From contig AP025576.1 of NCBI GenBank assembly GCA_022845955.1, forward strand, positions 4,650,001 through 4,714,000: a DNA stretch of 64,000 nucleotides, given 5' to 3'. This document shows positions 36,232 to 45,797 of the stretch, piece by piece. The notes beneath the pieces are model-generated. The model was given only the letters and a program-made list of their open reading frames with translations, had not been told where the DNA came from and did no database searches. A program made the translations under genes and the position numbers. Numbering within the stretch: position 1 is the first letter of the stretch; each line of letters begins with the position of its first letter. Source of the DNA: Lachnospiraceae bacterium (GTDB lineage: Bacteria > Bacillota > Clostridia > Lachnospirales > Lachnospiraceae).

Positions 36232-36975
36232 CTATCGAAACATAGAAGCCGTATTTATGTTCACATGAGGCTGCGTCGTAAGAAGAAGCCTCGCTCTTAA
36301 AAATGTCCCATTCAGCAGGCGTCCGCCGTCTTTCATACATACTTCCCCATGCCCGGGCAGCACAACATCGGCCTCCATGTCCGCCAGCCTTTTAAGGCTA
36401 TCCATATATTGGTGCTCCTCATAATCTGTCCCACCTGTCCACCCCACCATACCTTCCCGGCATAATTTATCTGCCAGTACGGTATCACCGGTAAACAAAA
36501 CTGTTTTATCTTCCATATGTAGTTTGTAAATAACCGATCCGGCGGAGTGCCCCGGCGTATGTAGTACCTCAAAATCATATTCACCCGCCTTTATATGCTC
36601 TCCATCGTTGACAGAAATACATGTCTGTACCGGTTGATACGGTTCACATCCAAAAAACCGGTATTCTGCAATTCTGTCGCTTCCTTTTCTGATTGCCTCT
36701 GACTCCGCAGCATGGATATAAATATCTGCCTTTTCTGCTTCAAATCTGTAACAATTCCCGGAATGCTCGTAATGGCAATGCGTTAATAACACTTTATGTA
36801 TTCGTTGTTGGTCCAACCCCCAATAGCTCAGGTTCCTGCGGATAACATAATATGTTTCCCTATGCAATCCCGTATCTATTAAAACAATTCCTTCCTCCGT
36901 ACGTATGGCATATATATTTTCATGAACCCCATACATACATCCTGCAACCTGATATAAATCCTTCAATAATCTCAT
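36232..36975 (-). CDS. Metallo-beta-lactamase-fold hydrolase with altered metal motif (HCHYEH)
   Basis: 247 residues, clearly paralogous to the next gene (same start pattern L-Y-Q-V-x-G and same motif positions). The HxHxDH motif is H66-C-H68-Y-E70-H71, with Glu for Asp. PGHSAGS, LFTGDTV and LPGHGE supply the remaining ligands. It lies 6 bases from the stop of the MalG-type permease, so it belongs to cluster V. No export signal. The reaction is unknown, and glyoxalase-, lactonase- or phosphodiesterase-like chemistry is possible in this fold. Confidence 0.9.
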   Translation of the reverse strand: MRLLKDLYQVAGCMYGVHENIYAIRTEEGIVLIDTGLHRETYYVIRRNLSYWGLDQQRIHKVLLTHCHYEHSGNCYRFEAEKADIYIHAAESEAIRKGSDRIAEYRFFGCEPYQPVQTCISVNDGEHIKAGEYDFEVLHTPGHSAGSVIYKLHMEDKTVLFTGDTVLADKLCREGMVGWTGGTDYEEHQYMDSLKRLADMEADVVLPGHGEVCMKDGGRLLNGTFLRARLLLTTQPHVNINTASMFR

Positions 36976-36981
36976 CTGTTT

Positions 36982-37818
36982 TCACCCCTTCACAGCTCCG
37001 GCAGTCATTCCTCCTATAACCTGTTCCTGAAAAATAACAAAGAATGCCATCATCGGAATAATCGCTATCATAAGTCCCGCACATAAAGTAGCATAGTCTG
37101 TATAATATCGTCCTTTAAGAGCAAATATACCCTGGGTAATTGTCTTGATTTTCTCATTCGCCAGCATAATATAGGCAAACAGATATTCATTCCAGCAGTT
37201 AAGCAATGTTAATGTGCCTATTGTCGCTAAGCCAGGTTTTGCTAAAGGAAACGCAATCTTATAAAACATTTTGAAATAACTACAGCCATCCATATAAGCA
37301 GCTTCGTCCAATTCAACCGGAATGCCTTTCATAAAGCTGGTAAGAATAAATATCGCCAGTGACAGATTGCTTGCCGCAATTAAAATGATAAATCCCTGCC
37401 TGGTATTATAAATATTCAAATGCTTCATAATTATAAAAGTGGGAATCAAAATCGCGTGAATTGGAATCATGATGCCCAGGGTAAAATAGCCATACAGCAT
37501 CTTTGAAGGAAGAACCCTGGTAATAACAAAAGCCACCATTGAACTCAGCAGCACAATTAATACCACGCCGCAGATGGAATAAATAACACTATTTAAGAAA
37601 TTTACCCCGATTTTAACATCCGTCCATGCTCCAACATAACTGGAAAAGCTTATGGATTCAGGAAGTGCGAGAGGATTTGCCGTTATATCGATATTCTCTT
37701 TAAAAGAACTCATTAACACCCAAAAGAACGGATAAAAGTCAACTACGGCAAATGCGATCAGCACAATATATTTTGTAATAGCGCCTATTTTCAGTTTCTT
37801 CATCTTTTTTTTATTCAT
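36982..37818 (-). CDS. ABC sugar transporter permease, MalG/UgpE type
   Basis: 278 residues, of the shorter carbohydrate permease family (CUT1) rather than the LplC group. N-terminal segment YIVLIAFAVVDFYPFFWVLMSSF, EAA loop DEAAYMDGCSYFKMFYKIAFPLAKPG, and ending FFVIFQEQVIGGMTAGAVKG. It starts 6 bases after the UgpA-type partner and is followed within 6 bases by the MBL pair. With the 457-residue binding protein it makes a classical CUT1 importer, again without an ATPase gene. Confidence 0.95.
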   Translation of the reverse strand: MNKKKMKKLKIGAITKYIVLIAFAVVDFYPFFWVLMSSFKENIDITANPLALPESISFSSYVGAWTDVKIGVNFLNSVIYSICGVVLIVLLSSMVAFVITRVLPSKMLYGYFTLGIMIPIHAILIPTFIIMKHLNIYNTRQGFIILIAASNLSLAIFILTSFMKGIPVELDEAAYMDGCSYFKMFYKIAFPLAKPGLATIGTLTLLNCWNEYLFAYIMLANEKIKTITQGIFALKGRYYTDYATLCAGLMIAIIPMMAFFVIFQEQVIGGMTAGAVKG

Positions 37819-37824
37819 ATGCTT

Positions 37825-38694
37825 TTATTCCTTTTCATCCCGATTGAATCTCTTAATAAAGGCCGACAACGCTATGGAGTAAATCATGATTGTGACGGTA
37901 ACGCAACTCCCCAGCCCGAACTTGTTCTGGACAAATGCAGTCTTATACATAAAGACTGCAAGAAAGGAAGATGCATTCCCAGGGCCTCCCTGTGTTAACG
38001 CCCAGGAATAATCAAATGATTTCAAGGATCCCGTAACTACCAGAATGATTGCAACAACGATTGCATCACGACACATCGGGACAACAATATGTATAAATAT
38101 CTGAAATGCGTCCGCACCATCTATATCCGCACTTTCCAGCATTTCATTGTCAATGGACTTCATAGCCGCAAAAATAATGACAAGGGAATATCCTATATAT
38201 TGCCATATCTGAGGGAAAATAACAGAATTAACCACTACGTTCACATCCGAAAGCCAATTCTGCTTTAAACACGATAAGTGTATCAGGTCCAGAAGTTTAT
38301 TGATTGGCCCCACATCCCCATTGTAAAAAAGAGAGAACATAATTCCGATTGCAATAGGCGCCACAACCACCGGAATGAAGTAAAAAGTCCGGAAAAATTT
38401 ATATCCCTTTGTTTTTCGCAACAACAGGAACGACAGGATCGTCGCTATGGGAATCTGGATAAATACGGAAGCTCCCACCAGCTTTATCGTATTGAACAGT
38501 ACCTTCCAATAATCCTTCATGGCAAACATTTTTATATAATTCTGTATACCGTTCATCTTTGGTGTCCCGATCCCGTCCCATGATGTAAAACTGTAACAGA
38601 TGGAGAAGAATACCGGTGCAACAATAAAAATTGTATAAACAAGAAAGGCCGGCAATACAAAAACAACTGCAAACAGATATTTCTTTTTCTTCAT
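37825..38694 (-). CDS. ABC sugar transporter permease, MalF/UgpA type
   Basis: About 289 residues. First membrane segment YLFAVVFVLPAFLVYTIFIVAPVFFSI is followed by TSWDGIGTPKMNGIQNYIKMF, typical of MsmF/UgpA. The EAA loop is ESADIDGADAFQIFIHIVVPM, with Ser in the second position. The ATG at 38694 is preferred over one four codons upstream because GGGGGG then lies 4 bases away. It is 68 bases downstream of the binding-protein gene of cluster V. Confidence 0.94.
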   Translation of the reverse strand: MKKKKYLFAVVFVLPAFLVYTIFIVAPVFFSICYSFTSWDGIGTPKMNGIQNYIKMFAMKDYWKVLFNTIKLVGASVFIQIPIATILSFLLLRKTKGYKFFRTFYFIPVVVAPIAIGIMFSLFYNGDVGPINKLLDLIHLSCLKQNWLSDVNVVVNSVIFPQIWQYIGYSLVIIFAAMKSIDNEMLESADIDGADAFQIFIHIVVPMCRDAIVVAIILVVTGSLKSFDYSWALTQGGPGNASSFLAVFMYKTAFVQNKFGLGSCVTVTIMIYSIALSAFIKRFNRDEKE

Positions 38695-38762
38695 GATTCC
38701 CCCCATTCTTTCTGAAACAAAGGGCCGGCCCTATACCAGCCCCTATAATTCCAGCGTTGTGT

Positions 38763-40136
38763 TTATTCCGCATTATCAAAAGCTTCCTGAACCTTCCGGA
38801 TGAACTCCTTATCATCAATAGCTCCCGCGAACATCTCATCCAGCCCGTCTGAATATGTGGTCGCTGTATCCGTAGTAGGCATTAGGAACCAAAGGGGCTG
38901 GTAAGTAGGTAAATCATTTGTATACTCGATAGCTTTTGCCATCCAGGGATCTAATTCAGAAGCATCCAAAGTAATATTTTTAGCCGGCATTGTAGCTGTC
39001 TTACCTAAAGCACTGAAAATTTCATCTGATAAAAGGAAGTCCACGAAATCGATAACAGCAGACTTCTTGGCGGGATCCTGGAAAGCTTCTGTTGTAATGC
39101 AAAGCCCTTCGGAAATTGCTCCCATATTAAATTCTGTAGGAGAAACCGCTGCGTCCGGCATTTCCGGGAATGGCGCAATCACTGTCGTATCAAGTACGTC
39201 CGCACTGATTGATGCAAATAACCAGGGAGCGCACATCATCATTGCTGCTTTGGACTGGGTATAGAGCAATGCTGCATTTTCGCCTCCGCCATTTGCAATG
39301 GTATCATCCGGATACATACCGAGATCACGCATCTGTGTAATATACATGGCTGCATCCGATGTCGCCTGCACCGCAAACTCCCGGTCAATTGTCAGATCCC
39401 TGGTATCTTCAATTCCTCCGTCCAGTTGATAAAGCACCTCATTATAAAGGATATGTCCGTAGTCTCCGCCTTTTGATCCCACATCAATTGTTGTAATCCC
39501 ATTTGCTTGAAAGACTTCGTTGCATTCTTTTAGTTCATCATACGTAGCAGGGATTTTTAATCCATATTCATCAAATAATGCCTGATTATAAATACAGAAC
39601 CATTTAAAGCTTTCAACCGGAAACATGAATTCTTTTCCATCAAGCGTGGAGTTTAAAAAGGTACTTTCATCCCATTGCTCCCTTGAAATATTTTTACTTT
39701 CCGCACAATACGCATCCACATCCACCAGCAGGCCATTTTCCACCATGGAACCTAAATTTGATTCGCCGCCCCAGTACATAAATACATCCGGCAAATCCCC
39801 GGCGGCCAGATCGACCTTGATTTTGTCCTGAAGATCCATACCGCTGGCTGTTTCAAGAACAATATTGACGGAATCCTTATGTTCCTCCACATAGTCCATA
39901 ATCATCTTCTCATAGGTTGCATTCTTAGGATCCGCCGTTCCGGTCCAGTTATATGCAAATCGAATGGTGGGAACGGAAACGTCTGATGTTGTTTTTGTGT
40001 TTTCCGCTGTTTCGGCTGTTTTAATCTCATCCCCGTTTTCTCCTCCACTTTGTGAAGAATCCGCAGACGTACAGCCTCCCAAAGCTGCTATAAGCAGCGA
40101 TGCCGTTACTAACGCGCATATTGTTTTCTTTTTCAT
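38763..40136 (-). CDS. Extracellular sugar-binding lipoprotein, family 1 (MalE-like)
   Basis: 457 residues. Lipobox ALGGC with Cys22, then a Ser/Gly/Glu/Thr linker. The body shows the CUT1 binding-protein patterns: KIKVDLAAGDLPDVFMYWGG, NQALFDEYGLKIPATYDELKE and CAPWLFASI. It is smaller than the 530-560-residue proteins of the other clusters and belongs to a different subfamily. AGGAGG stands before the ATG. It has its own promoter (40180-40208) downstream of the two-component genes. The substrate is unknown. Confidence 0.95.
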   Translation of the reverse strand: MKKKTICALVTASLLIAALGGCTSADSSQSGGENGDEIKTAETAENTKTTSDVSVPTIRFAYNWTGTADPKNATYEKMIMDYVEEHKDSVNIVLETASGMDLQDKIKVDLAAGDLPDVFMYWGGESNLGSMVENGLLVDVDAYCAESKNISREQWDESTFLNSTLDGKEFMFPVESFKWFCIYNQALFDEYGLKIPATYDELKECNEVFQANGITTIDVGSKGGDYGHILYNEVLYQLDGGIEDTRDLTIDREFAVQATSDAAMYITQMRDLGMYPDDTIANGGGENAALLYTQSKAAMMMCAPWLFASISADVLDTTVIAPFPEMPDAAVSPTEFNMGAISEGLCITTEAFQDPAKKSAVIDFVDFLLSDEIFSALGKTATMPAKNITLDASELDPWMAKAIEYTNDLPTYQPLWFLMPTTDTATTYSDGLDEMFAGAIDDKEFIRKVQEAFDNAE

Positions 40137-40159
40137 ACCCCTAACCTCCTGTTTTTTAT

Positions 40160-40173
40160 ATAGTATTTACTAT
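40160..40173. promoter_or_regulatory. Short inverted repeat in the cluster V binding-protein leader
   Basis: ATAGTA-TT-TACTAT lies just downstream of the -10 box of the binding-protein promoter, a position suited to an operator. Only 14 bases and AT-rich, so chance is possible. Confidence 0.3.
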
Positions 40174-40179
40174 GCTTTA

Positions 40180-40208
40180 ATAGTAATAAACAAACAGCGG
40201 CATGTAAA
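40180..40208 (-). promoter_or_regulatory. Promoter of the cluster V transporter genes
   Basis: On the minus strand TTTACA (40203-40208), 17 bases, TACTAT (40180-40185), about 45 bases before the binding-protein ATG. Confidence 0.5.
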
Positions 40209-40280
40209 TTGAACTTTTTTTGGAAACATAAACTTATTTTAACAATCTGCTCCTTTCTTCATTGGGCAAATAACACAAAT

Positions 40281-40311
40281 GAGTCCAAAATCCACGAAGG
40301 ATTCAGGACTC
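40281..40311 (-). terminator. Stem-loop after the cluster V response regulator
   Basis: GAGTCC/GGACTC outer and AATCC/GGATT inner pairs form a hairpin 28 bases after the regulator stop. The downstream minus-strand sequence is ATTTGTGTTATTT, a weak T-tract, so partial termination is likely. Confidence 0.5.
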
Positions 40312-40338
40312 TCTGCACACAAGAAGGCTATCCAATTA

Positions 40339-41139
40339 CTAACGTCCGCACTGGCTTTCTCTATATTCAGAAGGCGTAACCCCAATATATTTCTTAAAAA
40401 TACGGTTAAAGTAAACGATATTATTATATCCAACCATATTCGCAACTTCATTTACCTTCAGAAACGGCTGCTGCAACAGTAACTTTGCATTTTCCAGGCG
40501 CAGACTATTCACATAATCATTAAAGCCGCTGCCGGTTTCCTTTTTAAACAGCTGCGAAAAATAGGCCGGATTGACAAAAACTTTCCCAGCAATTGTTTCC
40601 AGACTGATATCTTCATTATAATGGTTCCGGATATAATCCACCGCCAGCCGGACCGATTCTTTTCCATTCACTGGATGATCCGCTTCTATCTCCTGGCCAT
40701 TGGATAATTTGACAATCTCTTTTCTAAGTTTGGAAACGTACTGGGAACCCTTTTCCCTTTTAAGAACAGTCTCTTTAGCCCGTTTAAGAATGTTGAATAT
40801 TTCCGCTTCATCCAATGGCTTCAGCACATAATCAAAGGCCCCCATCCTGATAGCCTCCCTGGCATATTGAAATTCATCATAACCGCTGATAAAAATAACA
40901 ATCGTATCTTTCGTTTTTCTGTTCTTTCTGAGAGTTTCCACCATCTGCAGCCCGCTTATCCCCGGCATGCAGATATCCGTTATTACAATTTCCGGATTCA
41001 GCCTGTCAATCATTCTAAGGCCGTCTTCGCCGTCATAAGCTTCTCCTGCCAGTGTTATATCCAGTTCTTTCCAGGGAATGATCCGTTTCAACAATGAACA
41101 TATCGGTTTCTCGTCATCTAATATCACTGCTTTTATCAT
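40339..41139 (-). CDS. Response regulator, short YesN type
   Basis: 266 residues. Receiver with D8-D9, phosphoacceptor D55 (VITDICMPG) and Lys in FDYVLKPLD. AraC domain at the C-terminus (LETIAGKVFVNPAYFSQLFKKETG and VNEVANMVGYNNIVYFNRIFKKYIGVTPSEYR). The ATG lies inside the 3' end of the kinase gene (26-base overlap), with GGAGG upstream, so the pair is translationally coupled. It probably acts on the binding-protein promoter immediately downstream. Confidence 0.95.
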   Translation of the reverse strand: MIKAVILDDEKPICSLLKRIIPWKELDITLAGEAYDGEDGLRMIDRLNPEIVITDICMPGISGLQMVETLRKNRKTKDTIVIFISGYDEFQYAREAIRMGAFDYVLKPLDEAEIFNILKRAKETVLKREKGSQYVSKLRKEIVKLSNGQEIEADHPVNGKESVRLAVDYIRNHYNEDISLETIAGKVFVNPAYFSQLFKKETGSGFNDYVNSLRLENAKLLLQQPFLKVNEVANMVGYNNIVYFNRIFKKYIGVTPSEYRESQCGR

Positions 41140-42862
41140 CCAAAACCTCCTCCGTATAAGGCATCCTGACCGTCACCTGTGTTCCTTCTCCCAAATGGCT
41201 CTCTACTATGATCCCATATTTTTCTCCATAATGCAGCTTCAGACGCATGTCCACATTAATCAACCCTATGCCTTTGGAGGACTCGCGTTTATCCGTCAAA
41301 TCTTCATTTATCCGTTCTATCTGCTCCGAAGTCATTCCCATCCCGTTATCAATGATACGGAATTCGATTTCTCTCTGCTTTTTGCTTCCAATAATTGTTA
41401 TAACCCCTTTCCCTCTTTTGGGTTCAATCCCATGGCTGATCGCATTTTCTATCATAGGCTGGAGGATAAATTTTACAATTCTGCAATTCATGATTGCATC
41501 TTCAATATAATACATGATGGATAATCGGTCTCCATACCGATAATGCTGTATTTGCGCATAATTTTTAATGTGATTGATTTCTTCTCTTACTGTAACAATA
41601 TTCTCTTTACTGATACAGTATCTGAAAATCTTTGCCAGGGCTTTTGTCATCTCACTGATACTTATGACACCATATTCTAATGCGATACTTCTTATATCCT
41701 CCAGGGTATTGTACAGAAAATGAGGATTAATCTGTGCCTGCAGGGCTCGAAGCTGCATGGAGGTTTTTTCTTTTTCCTTTTCTATGGTGATCTGATTCAG
41801 CTTATCAATCTGAACAAGCATGTCATCAAACGTATACGATAACACCATAATATCCCGGTTTCTTGTCACAACAGCCGGTGTGCTTTTATCGGCCTCTCCA
41901 ATTTTCTTCATTTTAGTGATCAAATCATTTATCGGCCTGGTTATGCTTTTCGAGACGAAACAGGAAAAAATAACGGCAAAAAACAGGGTTATCAATAAAA
42001 TTAAAGCCAGGGAGCGGTTCTGTGCAGAAAAGTCTGCTGTAAGTGCATCCAAATGGATATAGGCATATACATTCCATCCGGGACCGGAAATATAGTTATA
42101 TATCTGTTCTTTTTCCCTGCTGTCAAAATTACTCAGATAGGAGTACTGGGCGCCGCTTACTTCTTTCCCTATTGTCTGTTCCCATTGGTAATCGCTGTCA
42201 CTCAAATAATAGATAAGTTTATTAGCATCGTTTATAATAAAAAATTCCATTTCGCCCGGATTATATTTCTCTGCAAAAATATTTTCCAGATCTGAATACT
42301 GCAGGTCAATACCGATTGTCTGAAGCGCATTATATCGGTTATAATTCTGAATATCCGTAAGAAAAGGGATTACCCTTACACTTACAACATTTGAATAATA
42401 ATCCGTATCGAAAGGAACTCCATTTTCTTCTTCCCCAATCCGGTGTAACAGCCTGTCGGCATTCAGCGTACTTAAATTACTGAAAATACTGTTATCCGTC
42501 CCTATATAATAGGTTCCCGCATGGTAAGAAACAGAAAAAACAATACTCTGCATCATGCGCTGTAAGCTTTTCACCGTACTCAGTTTTTCACTGGGAGTTT
42601 TCTCATTATAATTTTTATACATATCTGAAGACACAGACATTGCTATTAATTGGCGTGTCGTCACATTAATCTGATCAACTAATGATTGTACATCATCTGC
42701 AGACTGCTGTACAATTTCCTTCTGATAGGATAAAAGCTGGGTTCGCGTGGATTTATTCAGTTGCTGATAGTAAAACAGATTAATCAGAATCGTTGGGATT
42801 AAAACCGAAACCATCATGGAAATGATTAATTGTATCCGTGTCGTAGTAAATACTTTCCGCAT
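41114..42862 (-). CDS. Sensor histidine kinase, YesM type
   Basis: 582 residues. A membrane segment at about 10-28 (LIISMMVSVLIPTILINLFYY), an extracellular domain of about 250 residues, and a second segment (LALILLITLFFAVIFSCFVSKSITRPI) leading into a HAMP domain. Then the His box QINPHFLYNTLEDIRSIA and ATP-site motifs ENAISHGIEP and IIDNGMGMT. First gene of cluster V, with a TATAAT box about 95 bases upstream. It pairs with the overlapping regulator. The signal is unknown. Confidence 0.95.
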   Translation of the reverse strand: MRKVFTTTRIQLIISMMVSVLIPTILINLFYYQQLNKSTRTQLLSYQKEIVQQSADDVQSLVDQINVTTRQLIAMSVSSDMYKNYNEKTPSEKLSTVKSLQRMMQSIVFSVSYHAGTYYIGTDNSIFSNLSTLNADRLLHRIGEEENGVPFDTDYYSNVVSVRVIPFLTDIQNYNRYNALQTIGIDLQYSDLENIFAEKYNPGEMEFFIINDANKLIYYLSDSDYQWEQTIGKEVSGAQYSYLSNFDSREKEQIYNYISGPGWNVYAYIHLDALTADFSAQNRSLALILLITLFFAVIFSCFVSKSITRPINDLITKMKKIGEADKSTPAVVTRNRDIMVLSYTFDDMLVQIDKLNQITIEKEKEKTSMQLRALQAQINPHFLYNTLEDIRSIALEYGVISISEMTKALAKIFRYCISKENIVTVREEINHIKNYAQIQHYRYGDRLSIMYYIEDAIMNCRIVKFILQPMIENAISHGIEPKRGKGVITIIGSKKQREIEFRIIDNGMGMTSEQIERINEDLTDKRESSKGIGLINVDMRLKLHYGEKYGIIVESHLGEGTQVTVRMPYTEEVLDDKSSDIR

Positions 42863-43190
42863 TTCTTCCTGTCCCCCGTTTACAGATAAAGTTCCGGCCT
42901 TTCCCTGGACTTTCCCATTACAGACTACCGGGCTAATACTTTATTCCCGCGCTTTATTATACAATAGGGAAACAGACAAATGTATAGTAAATTTATATTT
43001 TATATTACCATTTATTTCCGCGGGTAACAATCCACCTATATGCGCTTGCGTGTATAGCTGGCGACAGCCGCGAGGACCAAATACCCTGGATAATCTCAGC
43101 TGCCTGCTAAAAAACAGGAAAGAGGGATGAGCTAATTCTCACCCCCCCCCTGCATTCCTCTACAAAAAATTTGTTTTTCCGTCCGGACCG
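42863..43190 (-). other. Intergenic region between the GH2 gene and the cluster V kinase
   Basis: 327 bases. From the GH2 side it holds a nine-C homopolymer (43142-43150) and then a GGGTGAG/CTCATCC hairpin followed further on by a T-run (about 43110-43150), a plausible terminator. Nearer the kinase a minus-strand TATAAT at 42956-42961 is a possible -10 without a good -35. No gene is seen. Confidence 0.5.
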
Positions 43191-44888
43191 TTACGCTTCA
43201 TCAAAATAAGCAGCAAGTCCCCTATAGATCCGTTTCACCGTCTCATAAGACAGCTTTGGCCTTCTGTACTCATCCACTATCCCTTTATTGTTCATCGTTC
43301 TCGGACGCGTTCCAAACCAGCTGTCGCATACCCGTCCGTCACAGAACTGCCAGATATAGACACCGCTGCAGCCTTCCTGGCCAAATACTGCTGCCAGCTG
43401 TTTTTCAATCGCCGCGGCCTGGTATTCCTCAGACCATTTCACTTTTGCCGGCGTACGGTAACCATAAACCGCACCGGCGCCTATCTCTGTTACGAGAAAG
43501 GGTTTTCCCGCCCCTTCCGTTTCCTCCTGAACCCAGTGATATAGATCCTTCAGGTACACATCCGCCGGCGTATCATGATACCAGAGAGGATAAATATTAT
43601 AAGATACGATCTCCGGCATTCCAAAACAGATATCGGTCTTAAACTGACAGCTGGCGGAAGAGCGCGGACGGCTTTGATCAAGCTCCCGGATAAGGTTATA
43701 CTGTTTCCGGTAGCATTCCCGTCCGTATTCCGTATGGCTGGCGCATTCATTCAGAATCCCCCATATGTAAATGGAAGGATGGTTGTAATGTGCCTCTATC
43801 ATTTCACGGATGCATTCCTCACATTGGTTTTCAAAATTCGGATTGCGCATATGTTCTTCGGACAGCCCCCTGGCATGGTTTTCCTCCCAGACCAATACTC
43901 CCGTCTCATCGCATAAATCCAGAAATAATTCATCGTTGGGATAATGAACGGTACGTACGGAATTAGCCCCCATGTCCTTTATCAGCATCAGATCCTGCTG
44001 CATGGCCTGAAAAGGGATGGCGCAGCCAAACTGCGGATGATCTTCATGCCTGCAGAAGCCCTTTATCCTTATTTTTCGTCCGTTCAGGAGAATATCTTTT
44101 CCTTCTATACGGATCTCCCGGAAGCCTACCCTGTCAATCTGATCATCCACAGCCTTCCCGCTGCTGTCCTGCAAAACCGCGCTCAGTACATACAATGCCG
44201 GATTATCCGGCGACCATTCATCCACCTGCCCGCAGCAAAGATTTTCTGCTGTAAATGCCGCCGCACTGTCCGGTTCTGCTGTCACGGGCATTGTATGGAG
44301 TATCTGCTCCCCCAGGTACAGGACCAGTTTTCCGCAAAAGGTCGTTTCCGAAAGATTCTGCAGTTCCCCTTCCACCGAAGCATACCATTCCCCTTCTTTC
44401 CGGACAGGGGTAACATGCAGGCGCGACAGATACACATCAGGTATCTCCTCCAGTACCACCGGACGGGTGATCCCTCCGTAGGACTGGTAATCATTGGGGA
44501 TATGCAGGGCGGACTGCGGGCCGAAGGAATTATCTGCGATTACCTTCAGATGATGTTTCCCTTCCGCCAATCCCTTGACGACGGCGGAAAAGGGAGTATA
44601 AGCATTATAATGGGATGCGATTTCCCTGTCGTCCAGCCAGACCTGCGCCGTATGGCTCACTCCTTTAAATTCGATTCGCACATTTCCGGAACAGATAATA
44701 TCTCTTTCATAGCAGCCTCTGCCCCGGTATGTCTGCGTATCCAGACAGCTTTCCCAGCAGCCGGGTACCGCAGCCCTGTATCTGACAGGATCTCCTTTCC
44801 CCTTTTCCGGCAGCGTGCTAAAATCCCAAAGACAGGAGGAAATCTCCTGCGTTTTTCTGATTTTATGTGTAGCAAATGTTCTTATCAT
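43191..44888 (-). CDS. Glycoside hydrolase family 2, probable beta-glucuronidase
   Basis: 565 residues. Domain order is GH2: a sugar-binding jelly-roll (VPGCWESCLDTQTYRGRGCYERDI), an immunoglobulin-like sandwich, then a TIM barrel with RIKGFCRHEDHP. The acid/base is Glu381 in GILNECAS and the nucleophile Glu468 in VTEIGAG. After the barrel, MNNKGI contains N533-x-K535 at the place of the NxK motif that in beta-glucuronidases reads the sugar carboxylate, so glucuronidase is favoured over galactosidase. No signal peptide, so it works on imported glucuronides. Last gene of cluster VI, 29 bases after the LplC-type permease. No bulky active-site loop I can recognise. Confidence 0.92.
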   Translation of the reverse strand: MIRTFATHKIRKTQEISSCLWDFSTLPEKGKGDPVRYRAAVPGCWESCLDTQTYRGRGCYERDIICSGNVRIEFKGVSHTAQVWLDDREIASHYNAYTPFSAVVKGLAEGKHHLKVIADNSFGPQSALHIPNDYQSYGGITRPVVLEEIPDVYLSRLHVTPVRKEGEWYASVEGELQNLSETTFCGKLVLYLGEQILHTMPVTAEPDSAAAFTAENLCCGQVDEWSPDNPALYVLSAVLQDSSGKAVDDQIDRVGFREIRIEGKDILLNGRKIRIKGFCRHEDHPQFGCAIPFQAMQQDLMLIKDMGANSVRTVHYPNDELFLDLCDETGVLVWEENHARGLSEEHMRNPNFENQCEECIREMIEAHYNHPSIYIWGILNECASHTEYGRECYRKQYNLIRELDQSRPRSSASCQFKTDICFGMPEIVSYNIYPLWYHDTPADVYLKDLYHWVQEETEGAGKPFLVTEIGAGAVYGYRTPAKVKWSEEYQAAAIEKQLAAVFGQEGCSGVYIWQFCDGRVCDSWFGTRPRTMNNKGIVDEYRRPKLSYETVKRIYRGLAAYFDEA

Positions 44889-44917
44889 ATTTACCGCCCT
44901 TTCTTTTCCGGGTTCCT

Positions 44918-45787
44918 CTATTCTTTCACTGCCCCAATCATGACACCTTTTACAAAATGCTTTTGTATAAAAGGGTAAATACAGAGTATCGGTACGGTGG
45001 AGACTATGATTGTGGCATATTTTATCGTCTGTCCCACATCCTCCACATCTGTCTGGCCCGTCATGGCCCCAAGCTGGCTTCTCGTCAGGATATCACGCAG
45101 GAAAATCTGAATGGGCATCTTTTGTGCATCCCGCAGATAAATCATAGCGTTAAACCAGGAATTCCAGTGGCCCACTGCATAGTAGAGCAAAATAACCATT
45201 ATGGTTGGCTTCGCCAGAGGCATTATAATACGGAACAGTATCGTCCAGTCACCCGCTCCGTCAATTCGCGCGGATTCCTCCAGGGATTGGGGAATCCCTT
45301 CAAAGCCGGTAATCATTATCATGAGGTTAAAGGTACTTACCGCCCCCGGAAGAATCAGGGAAAGCCGGCTGTTAATCAATCCTAAATCCTTAATCAGCAG
45401 ATAGCTGGGAATCAGGCCCCCATTGAAATACATGGTAAAAATAAACAGAATGGTGAGAAAACGGCGGAGCATAAACTGTTTCCTGGATAATACATACGCC
45501 GCCATACAGGTAGCCAGAATATTAATCATTGTTCCTGCGGTCACATAAAAAATGGTATTCAGGTAACCGCTGTAAATGGAGGGGTTAACAAATACTTTTT
45601 TGTACGCATTCAGCGAAAACCCTAGTGGCTTCAGCAAAAGGCCGGAATTTCCCATCAGCTTAACCGGATCACTGAAAGATGCGAAGATAACGTATAAAAA
45701 AGGATATAAAGTCATCAGCGCAACCAGCCCCAGTACAGCTGCGTTTACCAGCCGGAAGCCCCATCCCCGGATATTTTTCTTTTTCAT
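44918..45787 (-). CDS. ABC sugar transporter permease, LplC/YtcP type
   Basis: 289 residues. First segment FRLVNAAVLGLVALMTLYPFLYVIFAS, then SDPVKLMGNSGLLLKPLGFS. EAA loop EESARIDGAGDWTILFRIIMPLAKP with Ser in place of the second Ala. Ending YPFIQKHFVKGVMIGAVKE. It sits 10 bases after the LplB-type partner and precedes the GH2 gene, so the imported substrate is probably a glucuronide-containing oligosaccharide. Confidence 0.94.
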   Translation of the reverse strand: MKKKNIRGWGFRLVNAAVLGLVALMTLYPFLYVIFASFSDPVKLMGNSGLLLKPLGFSLNAYKKVFVNPSIYSGYLNTIFYVTAGTMINILATCMAAYVLSRKQFMLRRFLTILFIFTMYFNGGLIPSYLLIKDLGLINSRLSLILPGAVSTFNLMIMITGFEGIPQSLEESARIDGAGDWTILFRIIMPLAKPTIMVILLYYAVGHWNSWFNAMIYLRDAQKMPIQIFLRDILTRSQLGAMTGQTDVEDVGQTIKYATIIVSTVPILCIYPFIQKHFVKGVMIGAVKE

Positions 45788-45797
45788 TTAGGTTCTC

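Noticed and set aside
43142..43150. Nine-C homopolymer as a phase-variation tract
   Set aside because: Lies between genes after the GH2 stop, not in a coding start or between promoter boxes. Could also be a sequencing length error.
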